A DNA stretch of 5,910 nt from Chitinophagia bacterium (GTDB lineage Bacteria; Bacteroidota; Bacteroidia; Chitinophagales; Chitinophagaceae). Below are positions 1 through 5,910 of the stretch, one piece after another (positions within the stretch are counted from its first letter, which is position 1; the number at the start of each line of letters is the position of its first letter). A program made the translations under genes and the position numbers. The stretch spans positions 1 through 5,910 of the forward strand of contig RGVM01000185.1 in the NCBI GenBank assembly GCA_010027295.1. Reading direction: 5' to 3'. The notes below the pieces were generated by a model. The model did no database searches and was not told where the DNA came from. It saw only the letters and a list, made by a program, of their open reading frames with translations.

Positions 1-84
1 GGGCCTGGAGGGCTGCTGGCCGCGCGATTCGAGGCAGCCGATGCCCACGAAGATTGACAGGAAGAGGACTAAGCGTTGGAGCAT
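1..84 (-). CDS. Exported protein of unknown function, N-terminal fragment (runs off left edge)
   Basis: Reading leftwards from an ATG at 84-82, 28 codons stay open to the window edge. The peptide starts MLQRLVLFLSIFVGIGC and continues LESRGQQPSRP. It has an Arg at position 4, a hydrophobic core at about residues 5-17, and a possible signal peptidase I site SRG|Q with Gln at mature position +1, the pattern seen in the other two genes here. A cysteine at residue 17 follows the hydrophobic stretch, but the preceding V-G-I-G is a poor lipobox, so a lipoprotein is less likely than a soluble export. The leader just upstream is A/T-rich without a Shine-Dalgarno sequence, as is usual in Bacteroidota. 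It lies downstream of the M14 peptidase gene on the same strand, 84 bp away, so it could be co-transcribed or use its own promoter. Nothing visible identifies the mature protein. Confidence 0.6.
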   Translation of the reverse strand, partial: MLQRLVLFLSIFVGIGCLESRGQQPSRP

Positions 85-105
85 GATTTTTAATTTATTT
101 CTCTT

Positions 106-113
106 CAAATATG
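106..113 (-). promoter_or_regulatory. Possible Bacteroidota -7 promoter element for the left-edge gene
   Basis: On the minus strand this reads CATATTTG, differing from the Bacteroidota -7 consensus TAnnTTTG only in its first base. It sits 22 bp before the ATG of the left-edge gene, which would give a short leader of roughly 15 nt. No TTG/TTTG -33 element is found at the expected distance of about 19 bp upstream, so the match is partial and could be chance in an AT-rich stretch. Confidence 0.3.
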
Positions 114-119
114 CATATT
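108..119. repeat. 12-bp perfect palindrome AATATGCATATT
   Basis: The 12 bases are their own reverse complement and overlap the candidate -7 element upstream of the left-edge gene. The position could suit an operator for a dimeric regulator, but palindromes made mostly of A and T arise easily by chance and there is only one copy. It is not a transcription terminator, as there is no GC stem or loop. The rest of 85-168 shows no gene and no convincing terminator for the M14 gene. Confidence 0.35.
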
Positions 120-168
120 CTATTCCGCAGTGACCGGCATCCAGAGCAAGGTTAACACGTACATTGGA

Positions 169-2724
169 TCACTCCTCCCCTTGCACCGACCGCACGCCCA
201 TCTGTGATCCGAAGAAGACCGCATTGAGGAACATCCGGTTGGTGCCGTACCAGGTGCCGCGGAAGTTGGGGTCGTCGCTGAACAGCACGACGCGGCCTGC
301 GCCCTCGGCACCTACGAGCACGGCGGCCGAGCTCCGGACCTTCTTCAGCACCGACGGGTGCACGTACCCGCCCACCAGCGGGTCGGCCGCATACTGCGCG
401 ACCGTGGAGTAAGGATTGGTGGAGGGCATGAGGAAGGTCAGCCCATTGCGGTATACCGATATCGTACGCGAAGTGTAGCCGAAGCCGATGGGATGGGTCG
501 TGTCGAGGTCGGCTCGGAAGATGGAGCCGCCCATGGCCTTCGCCCCTTCGATGTTCACGGCCTGGTCGTAGGGCTGGCGGGGCGACTGGCCGCGCGCGCT
601 GTCGACCGGCAGCAGCCGCTCCTTCGTGAACCCGTTGCGGATGGCCCACTCCGAGGCCGTCTTCAGCGTGATGAGCGTGCCACCGTTCTGCACCCATGCA
701 CGGAGCCGCTCTGTGAAGTTCCTGTCGAGGGAGGCATGTACGCCCCCGGGGAGGAGGATGGTGTTGTACCGTGCCAGGTCGGCACGCGAGAGCGTCGTGA
801 CGTCGAGCTTGCTCACGGGCATGCCCAACCGCTGGTCGAGGAGGTGCCAGGCCTCCCCCGCCTCGGTGGCGGCCAGTCCGGTACCGATGACCATCGCCAC
901 CTCGGGCTTGCGGAGCGTGCGGACATAGCCGCTGCCCATGTCGATGCCATCGTGGCTACGGCCCGTGGCCAGCGCATGGATGGGGATGCCCGTGGCGAGC
1001 GAGGCCTTGCGGACCAGCGCATGGAGCGAGTCGGGCGGGATGCGCTGCAACTGCACGGGCAGCACCACCGACCCGTAGCCGAAGTCGCGGGCGGCACCGT
1101 CGACGACGGCACGGAAGGGACGGAAGGCCGATTGCACCAGTGCCCCACACTGCTGAAGGATGTGGATGGCCCTGTGCGCCTGATAGTCGGTCACAGCGAA
1201 GACGTAGGCATATCCGCTGCGGGCGGGTGCCGCGGGCGAGACTGTCGGCGCTATGGGATTGAGTTTCCCGGGCACGGCCCTGAGTGCGGCATGCGGCAGT
1301 CCGTAGGCATGCACCAGGCTCCAGGTGGAGGCGTCGTAGAAGGAGGAGTCGCGATAGGGTATGTCCTTCTCGAAGATCGAGCGGACCATGAGCAGGTTCT
1401 CCTGGTCGACGGGCACGAAGCAGGCATTGCCCGCCTCGAAGCGACGCCCCTCGGCGACCATCGTTTCCCCCAGGGTCTTCACCTCTATCTCATGGAGGCG
1501 GAGCATCTCGGTGAAGGCGGCCGTGCGCGACGGGTCGGCCGCATCGCCGTAGACGTATCCCCTCACCACGGAAGCCTTGCGTTCCGTCCGTACCTGTTCA
1601 TGGAAGCGCCGGCGCATCTCCATCAGTGAGGCCTTCTCCCGGAAGGAGGCGCGGACCGTCATGAGGGAGGCCATGGCCTGGTTGCGGATGGTGAAGGCGA
1701 AGGTGATCGGCACCGTGGAGGTCTCCTGAACATGTCCGCGGCTGCTGGCCTGCTCGAAGAGGAAGCCGGCGCCTCCGTAGAAGTTGATGTAGCTGCTGCC
1801 GTATCCGGGGTAGAGCTTGTCGTACTGCTCGCGGGTGAAGTACATGGAGCCGAGCCTGTCAGCCCCTTGCACGAAGTATTTCGAGAACAGGGGATAGATG
1901 GTGCCGTAGAGGTAGTCGGGCACGATGGGGTTGTTGCTCGCATCCTCGCCGGGGTCGAAGTAGAAGGTCGACTGGGAGCCCATCTCGTGGTGGTCGGTCT
2001 GCACGTAGGGCCTCCACTTGTGGAAGAATCGGATGCGGTTGCGCGTCTCCGGGAAGACGGCGGGGAACCAGTCGCGGTTCAGGTCGAACCAGTAATGGTT
2101 GAAGCGGCCGCCGGGCCAGACCTCGTTGTGCTCGCGGTCCAAGGGGTCGGCCACCGGGGGCTCGGCCCGGTGCATGTTGGCCCAGTGCGTGTGCCGGTCG
2201 CGCCCGTCGGGGTTGATGACAGGGTCCATGGTGATGACCATGCCGTCCAGCCAGGACAGGGTTTCCGGACTGCGCGAGGCCGTCAGGTAATAGGCTGTGA
2301 GCATGGCCGCCTCGGAGGAGCTGGGCTCGTTGCCATGGACGTTATAGCCCAGGTGGATGACGAGGGGGATGGAGGAGGACCCTCCGGTGGAGGAGGTCTG
2401 ACTCGCCAGGTGGGTCTTCCGGATCTCCTCGATGCGCCCGTGGTGGGCAGGCGAGGTGAAGACGGCTGCGATCTGCTCCCTGTGCTCGAATGTGTAGCCG
2501 AGGGTCTCCACCGTCACGCGGTCACTCAGCCGGTCGAGCTCCCGGAAGTAGGCCACCAGCCGGTCGTGGCGCGTATGCCGGTCGCCGACCGGATAGCCCA
2601 GGAAGCGCTCGGGCGTGGGGATGGCGGGATCCCAGTCGCCCGCGCCCGGGAAGAAATAGTCCGACTGCGCCTTGCCGGAGGCAGAAAGACACAGGGTGAG
2701 CAGTGCCGTGAGCAGGATGCGCAT
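169..2724 (-). CDS. Secreted M14-family zinc carboxypeptidase with C-terminal amidotransferase-like domain
   Basis: Complete 851-residue protein, ending with TGA at 171-169. The ATG at 2724 is favoured because it gives a good signal peptide (MRILLTALLTLCLSASGKA|Q, likely cut after residue 19). Residues about 45-350 form the M14 zinc peptidase domain. The first two zinc ligands are in NVHGNEP (His130, Glu133). DLNRDW at 214-219 matches the substrate-binding Asn-Arg of carboxypeptidase A. The third zinc ligand is His245 or His246 in QTDHHEMGS. The catalytic Glu is Glu324 in FLFEQASSRG. Spacings of about 112 and 78 residues between these blocks resemble carboxypeptidase A. The family hydrolyses peptide bonds at or near C-termini using one zinc ion. 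After a linker (about 380-500), residues about 605-700 hold NTILLPGGVHASL and a following WVQNGGTLI segment, resembling the class I glutamine-amidotransferase/DJ-1-like fold found at the end of many large Bacteroidota M14 proteins; no nucleophilic Cys is evident there. No T9SS sorting domain is visible at the C-terminus, so a periplasmic or Sec-exported enzyme is likely. The exact substrate is unknown. Confidence 0.93.
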   Translation of the reverse strand: MRILLTALLTLCLSASGKAQSDYFFPGAGDWDPAIPTPERFLGYPVGDRHTRHDRLVAYFRELDRLSDRVTVETLGYTFEHREQIAAVFTSPAHHGRIEEIRKTHLASQTSSTGGSSSIPLVIHLGYNVHGNEPSSSEAAMLTAYYLTASRSPETLSWLDGMVITMDPVINPDGRDRHTHWANMHRAEPPVADPLDREHNEVWPGGRFNHYWFDLNRDWFPAVFPETRNRIRFFHKWRPYVQTDHHEMGSQSTFYFDPGEDASNNPIVPDYLYGTIYPLFSKYFVQGADRLGSMYFTREQYDKLYPGYGSSYINFYGGAGFLFEQASSRGHVQETSTVPITFAFTIRNQAMASLMTVRASFREKASLMEMRRRFHEQVRTERKASVVRGYVYGDAADPSRTAAFTEMLRLHEIEVKTLGETMVAEGRRFEAGNACFVPVDQENLLMVRSIFEKDIPYRDSSFYDASTWSLVHAYGLPHAALRAVPGKLNPIAPTVSPAAPARSGYAYVFAVTDYQAHRAIHILQQCGALVQSAFRPFRAVVDGAARDFGYGSVVLPVQLQRIPPDSLHALVRKASLATGIPIHALATGRSHDGIDMGSGYVRTLRKPEVAMVIGTGLAATEAGEAWHLLDQRLGMPVSKLDVTTLSRADLARYNTILLPGGVHASLDRNFTERLRAWVQNGGTLITLKTASEWAIRNGFTKERLLPVDSARGQSPRQPYDQAVNIEGAKAMGGSIFRADLDTTHPIGFGYTSRTISVYRNGLTFLMPSTNPYSTVAQYAADPLVGGYVHPSVLKKVRSSAAVLVGAEGAGRVVLFSDDPNFRGTWYGTNRMFLNAVFFGSQMGVRSVQGEE

Positions 2725-2897
2725 GGGGAGTCGTTTGGGGAAAGGTAGGGAAATCGGCGGGATGAAGGGCCCACACAGCCCGCCAATCGGTTACTGACAT
2801 AAAAGTGTCTGAAATTCATTCGGATTTTCATTGACGTTAAACCCTCGGGGCTTATCTTCATCAGACATAATCTGACCAAGAACAACTGCTCCATACG
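2725..2897. other. Divergent intergenic region between the M14 peptidase and the repeat protein
   Basis: These 173 bp separate two genes pointing away from each other and must hold the 5' leader of each. The part from about 2790 to 2870 is clearly more AT-rich than the flanking genes. A 6-bp inverted repeat, GGCGGG at 2756-2761 and CCCGCC at 2779-2784 with a 17-base loop, lies in the M14 leader; it is weak. GACATAA occurs twice in direct orientation (2796-2802 and 2864-2870). Neither start codon is preceded by a Shine-Dalgarno sequence. No small gene or RNA is supported, and I found no well-spaced promoter for the leftward gene. Confidence 0.7.
2831..2860 (+). promoter_or_regulatory. Putative Bacteroidota-type promoter of the repeat-protein gene
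   Basis: TTG at 2831-2833 is followed after exactly 19 bp by TATCTTCA at 2853-2860. The Bacteroidota housekeeping promoter is TTG/TTTG at -33, about 19 bp, then TAnnTTTG at -7. The second element matches in TA and the first two T's but has CA instead of TG at its end. Transcription would start at about 2865-2868, leaving a leader of about 30 nt before the ATG at 2898. The spacing and position are good but the -7 match is imperfect. Confidence 0.4.
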
Positions 2898-5800
2898 ATG
2901 TTGAACCAAGTTTCCAGGCGCATCCTCTCCTGCGCTGCCCTCGCCTCCTGTCTTGTGCTTTCAGAAGTCGCAACCGGACAGACCGCAGTCACTTTCAGCG
3001 GACAGGTCTGCAGCGGCACCACCATCGACCTGGCGACGGCCCTTCCCGCCGGCCCGAGCTACACAGCCGTGCCGAGGGCCAATGCGAACGTGACCGGCCA
3101 GGTTTCGAACCCGTCGGGCACCACGCTCAGCCAGACACTGAATCTGAACACGGGATTGGCGACGGGCTCCATCATCTTCGACTGTGTCGACAACAGCACG
3201 CCCGTCAAGCGCTACGCGCTCACGGTGAACCTGTCCCAGATCCCCCGGCTGAACGCGACGGCCTGGGCGAACACGGGTTGCGGCACCATCGTGAACGCGC
3301 CCCTCGTGGCCACGAACGTGGTCGCCGTCAGCTACTGGAAATGGTCCAGGCCCGACACGCTCGGAGAGCCGGCGGTCGCCTTCGACAATTCGAACGTCGT
3401 GAACGACCGGGTGCTGAACCTGCGAACCAACAACATCACCATCCCCTACATCGTGGAGATGACGGGCACCAACGGCTGCAAGAACACGCAGACGCTCACC
3501 TACAATGTCATCCCTACCCCGGACATCCCCTCCTCCGCCACCCTCAAGTACGATACGATTTGCAGTGAGATGGGCATCAACCCCTTCATCCCGAAGACCC
3601 AGCTGACGGGTGATGTATACTACACCTGGACGGCCCCCGCGGCCGCAGGCCTCTCAGGCATGACGGGCGGCGCCTACAACCCGCCCAACACCAAGTTCAG
3701 CAACTTCAACCAGTCGGGCATCACGAACAGCACGGTGACGCCGATCAACGTGATCTACAACATCACACCCATCTACGTCTACGGCACCGCCGCCAACGCA
3801 TACTGCGCCGCCACGTCGACGGTGCAATATGTGCTGACGGTCAACCCCAGGCCGCAGGTCAACTCCCCCCAGACGGCCACGGCCTGCAGCGGCGCACCCT
3901 TCCGCATCAGTCCAAGCGCGGGCCGCATCCCCTCCAGCACCCAGTACACCTGGGGCACCCCGCAGTATGAGGACACCACCATCTCCGGGGGATCTGGACT
4001 TCCTCAGACGCCGACGCCCACCTACCAGGACCCACCCATCGGCCAGATCCTCGTCAACCGTTCGACGGTGGCGAAGACGGCCACCTACAACGTCTACGCA
4101 AGGGCCTTCAACTGCATCTCGCAGCCCTTCGACCTCGTGGTGACGGTGAACCCGGTGCCCGTCATACGGGTGAGCTCCGACACCATCCCCGTCTGCGGCG
4201 GGTCGGCGGCCTATTTCATTCCCACCTCCGACGTGCCACTGGGCACCAACTACAGCTGGCCGGCGCCCCAGCTCATCCCGGCGAGCGCCATCACCGGCAG
4301 TACGGGGGCAGGCACCAACCAAACGACCTTCGCGCCCGTGCTGAACAACACCAGCACCGTCACGGCCTACGCCAACTTCCGGCTGACGCCGAACACACCG
4401 CAGAACTGTCCCGGCGCTTCTTTCAACCTGGTGGTCAAGCTGTTGACGGCGGCCAGCCTCAGCGTCAGCAACCAGACACTGGCCGTCTGCAGTGATGACA
4501 ATTTCATCTCCACCCCCAACCCCGTACCGGCGGGAACCGTCTACACCTGGTCCATGCCGACCTTACAGACGGGCGTCAGCATCAACTCGGGAGGACAGAA
4601 CCAGTATCCCAACGGTGATACGACCATAACGGGCAATCTCAGCTATAGCGGCTCCAATGCGGGAGGAACGGCCAGCTACACCGTCATACCCAAGACGGGC
4701 GAGTGCATCGGAAGGGCCTTCACCCTCGTGGTCACCGTGAGGCCGAAGCCTTCCGTGTCGACGGCCGACAGGGTCGTATGCAGCGGAGCACCCTTCTCCT
4801 CCTCCCCCGGCAGCAACCTCGTGGGCGTGCCCACCTCCTATCAGTGGGGACTGCCCGACATCGTGCCGGCCGGCTCCTTGACGGGCGCTTCGGCAAACAC
4901 ATCGCCCGTATCGAGCATCTCGCAGACCCTGTACAACAATATCAACTCCATCGCACAGGCGACCTATACGGTCACGCCCGTGGCGCAGGGTTGCGCCGGC
5001 AAGCCCTTCACATTCGTGGCCTCCGTGAACCCGAACCCGACCTTGCAGAACAAGGACACGACCATCTGTCCGGGCTACCCGTTCACCATGTCGCCCACGC
5101 CGCTGCCCTATATCACCACCTTCACCTGGGACGCGCCCATCCTCAACATCCCCAACGCGCTGACGGGCGGGGCCGCCCAGCGGACACCCGTGCCGGCCTT
5201 CAGCCAGGCCCTCACCAACATCACCAACACGATCGACGTGCAGGCCACCTACAAGCTGACGCCGTACTTCGGTGACTGCCCCGGCAAGCAGTTCTCGGTG
5301 GTGGTGACCGTGAAGGCATCGCCGTACATCACCGACACCCTCCAGTCGGTCGTCTGCAGCGAGAGCCCCTTCAGCGTGGTCATGCCGCAGAACCTCCCGC
5401 AGGGCACCGTCTTCACCTGGAACGAACCCACCTATTCCAACGGCATCCGCGGAGGGTCGGTCCAGCCCACCCCCGTCACCGTGATCTCGCAGACCCTGCG
5501 CAACACGAACGGCGACACCACCTCGGGCTACGCGTACTATTCCGTGACGCCCGTGGCCAACGGCTGCGTGGGCTCCGTCTTCCCCGTCAAAGTGCGGGTG
5601 AAGGCCAACTCCGCCGTGCTCACCAGCCCGCTCTTCGCGCCCGCCATCTGCAGCGGATCGAACTTCTCCTACTCGCCCACCAGCAGCTTCCCCGAGACGG
5701 CCTTCATATGGACCCGCGACTCCATGCCGGGCGTTGCCAACGGCAGGGCCTCCGGCTATGCCGACATCAACGAGATCCTCACCGACACCTCGGGCAGCCC

Positions 5801-5910
5801 GCAGACCGTCCGGTACAACTACTCCCTCATGTACAACGGCTGCGTCAACCCCAAGACGCAGACCGTCACGGTGACCCTGAACCCGATGCCCAAGCTGGTC
5901 AGCCAGCTCA
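2898..5910 (+). CDS. Large exported PKD-like/Ig-like repeat protein, probable surface adhesin (3' end outside window)
   Basis: From ATG 2898 the frame is open for 1004 codons to the right edge with no stop, so the C-terminus is not seen. An in-frame TAA at 2868-2870 bounds the start, and 2898 is the first ATG after it. The N-terminus MLNQVSRRILSCAALASC has an Arg pair followed by a hydrophobic core and a likely cleavage site ATG|Q after residue 27. The rest is a chain of about ten units of roughly 90-108 residues. Each starts near a C-[SGP]-x motif, has an aromatic-x-W-x-x-P motif about 20 residues on, and ends with a second Cys followed by a strand such as FTLVVTVRPKP. The sequence is rich in Thr, Ser, Asn, Pro and Val, as in extracellular beta-sandwich stalks. 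This matches the PKD-like domains of large Bacteroidota proteins, which often end in a gliding-motility-associated (CHU_C, type B) T9SS sorting domain; that ending is inferred, not seen. No enzyme motif is visible. Adhesion or a surface-structural role is the best guess, and the ligand is unknown. Confidence 0.9.
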   Translation, partial: MLNQVSRRILSCAALASCLVLSEVATGQTAVTFSGQVCSGTTIDLATALPAGPSYTAVPRANANVTGQVSNPSGTTLSQTLNLNTGLATGSIIFDCVDNSTPVKRYALTVNLSQIPRLNATAWANTGCGTIVNAPLVATNVVAVSYWKWSRPDTLGEPAVAFDNSNVVNDRVLNLRTNNITIPYIVEMTGTNGCKNTQTLTYNVIPTPDIPSSATLKYDTICSEMGINPFIPKTQLTGDVYYTWTAPAAAGLSGMTGGAYNPPNTKFSNFNQSGITNSTVTPINVIYNITPIYVYGTAANAYCAATSTVQYVLTVNPRPQVNSPQTATACSGAPFRISPSAGRIPSSTQYTWGTPQYEDTTISGGSGLPQTPTPTYQDPPIGQILVNRSTVAKTATYNVYARAFNCISQPFDLVVTVNPVPVIRVSSDTIPVCGGSAAYFIPTSDVPLGTNYSWPAPQLIPASAITGSTGAGTNQTTFAPVLNNTSTVTAYANFRLTPNTPQNCPGASFNLVVKLLTAASLSVSNQTLAVCSDDNFISTPNPVPAGTVYTWSMPTLQTGVSINSGGQNQYPNGDTTITGNLSYSGSNAGGTASYTVIPKTGECIGRAFTLVVTVRPKPSVSTADRVVCSGAPFSSSPGSNLVGVPTSYQWGLPDIVPAGSLTGASANTSPVSSISQTLYNNINSIAQATYTVTPVAQGCAGKPFTFVASVNPNPTLQNKDTTICPGYPFTMSPTPLPYITTFTWDAPILNIPNALTGGAAQRTPVPAFSQALTNITNTIDVQATYKLTPYFGDCPGKQFSVVVTVKASPYITDTLQSVVCSESPFSVVMPQNLPQGTVFTWNEPTYSNGIRGGSVQPTPVTVISQTLRNTNGDTTSGYAYYSVTPVANGCVGSVFPVKVRVKANSAVLTSPLFAPAICSGSNFSYSPTSSFPETAFIWTRDSMPGVANGRASGYADINEILTDTSGSPQTVRYNYSLMYNGCVNPKTQTVTVTLNPMPKLVSQL
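3009..5910 (+). repeat. Tandem array of about ten PKD-like units within the surface protein
   Basis: The first Cys of successive units falls at residues 38, 128, 222, 330, 433, 531, 628, 724, 820 and 918 (codons at 3009, 3279, 3561, 3885, 4194, 4488, 4779, 5067, 5355 and 5649). Spacings are 90, 94, 108, 103, 98, 97, 96, 96 and 98 residues. The second Cys of each unit falls at 96, 194, 222+81, 406, 504, 603, 699, 794, 890 and 982. From the second unit on, a motif such as YYTWTAP, QYTWGTP, NYSWPAP, VYTWSMP, SYQWGLP, FTWDAP or FTWNEP recurs, and the end of most units reads like C-x-G-x-x-F-x-V-V-V-x-V. The first unit lacks the Trp motif and is the most divergent. The units are related in protein sequence but mostly diverged in DNA, so this is an old array rather than a recent DNA duplication. 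The last unit is complete to about residue 1000, and the array may continue beyond the window. Confidence 0.85.

Noticed and set aside
1..84. Left-edge protein as a lipoprotein anchored at Cys17
   Set aside because: The residues before the Cys (V-G-I-G) lack the usual Leu at -3, and a signal peptidase I site with +1 Gln is available six residues later. It cannot be fully excluded from 28 residues.
152..697. Minus-strand 181-codon frame overlapping the 3' end of the M14 gene
   Set aside because: It is in another frame of the same strand, Arg/Ala/His-rich, and without motifs. The M14 frame across the same bases encodes the continuous C-terminal region.
358..1629. Plus-strand open frame of 423 codons antisense to the M14 gene
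   Set aside because: It is rich in Gly, Arg, Val and His, has no recognisable motif, and lies wholly inside a gene with an intact active site on the other strand. Long antisense frames are expected in GC-rich coding DNA.
1732..2748. Plus-strand open frame of 338 codons antisense to the 5' half of the M14 gene
   Set aside because: Its Val/Gly/Asp/Glu-rich low-complexity composition mirrors the codon use of the opposite strand. It has no domain, and the M14 signal peptide and HGNE motif are encoded by the other strand here.
2756..2784. Inverted repeat GGCGGG/CCCGCC as a possible terminator or riboswitch stem
   Set aside because: The stem is only 6 bp with a 17-base loop, has no following T-run, and sits in a 5' leader. 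It matches no riboswitch I can recognise.
3654..4322. Minus-strand 222-codon frame
   Set aside because: It lies antisense to three repeat units of the plus-strand surface protein. The plus frame has regularly spaced Cys and Trp motifs, while this one has only Gly/Arg/Val-rich sequence.
4703..5275. Plus-strand 190-codon frame, His/Arg/Gln-rich
   Set aside because: It is a +1/+2 shadow of the repeat protein. The His- and Gln-rich composition comes from reading ACC, CAG and GCC codons out of frame.
3009..5910. Recent DNA-level tandem duplication or a mobile-element repeat
   Set aside because: The units are similar as protein, but DNA identity is confined to short motif-coding stretches. There are no terminal inverted repeats, transposase or target-site duplications.

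Overview
The window looks like chromosomal DNA of a GC-rich member of the Bacteroidota. This rests on three visible traits: the gene starts have A/T-rich or unremarkable leaders with no Shine-Dalgarno sequence; all three predicted secreted proteins have Gln just after the likely signal-peptidase cleavage site; and the right half encodes a large protein of tandem PKD-like/Ig-like units of the sort common in gliding and type IX secretion (T9SS) Bacteroidota. The genus cannot be told from the sequence.

Layout, left to right: (1) 1-84, minus strand: the first 28 codons of a gene running off the left edge, encoding a signal peptide. (2) 85-168: a short AT-rich gap with a possible promoter and a 12-bp palindrome. 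(3) 169-2724, minus strand: a complete 851-residue secreted M14-family zinc carboxypeptidase with all the expected zinc and catalytic residues and a C-terminal segment resembling a class I glutamine-amidotransferase-like fold. (4) 2725-2897: a 173-bp divergent intergenic region with a plausible Bacteroidota-type promoter facing right. (5) 2898 to the right edge, plus strand: an open frame of 1004 codons without a stop, running out of the window. It encodes an exported protein made of about ten units of roughly 96-100 residues, each with two cysteines and, except for the first, a conserved aromatic-x-Trp-x-x-Pro motif. This frame is the largest gene in the window and is easily missed because its stop codon lies outside.

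Functionally, everything readable here is exported. The M14 enzyme probably trims or degrades peptides outside the cytoplasm. The repeat protein is probably a cell-surface or secreted adhesin-like stalk, likely delivered by T9SS if its unseen C-terminus has a sorting domain. The two full-size genes are divergent and need not act together. I see no RNA gene, CRISPR array, insertion sequence, or defence or phage module.
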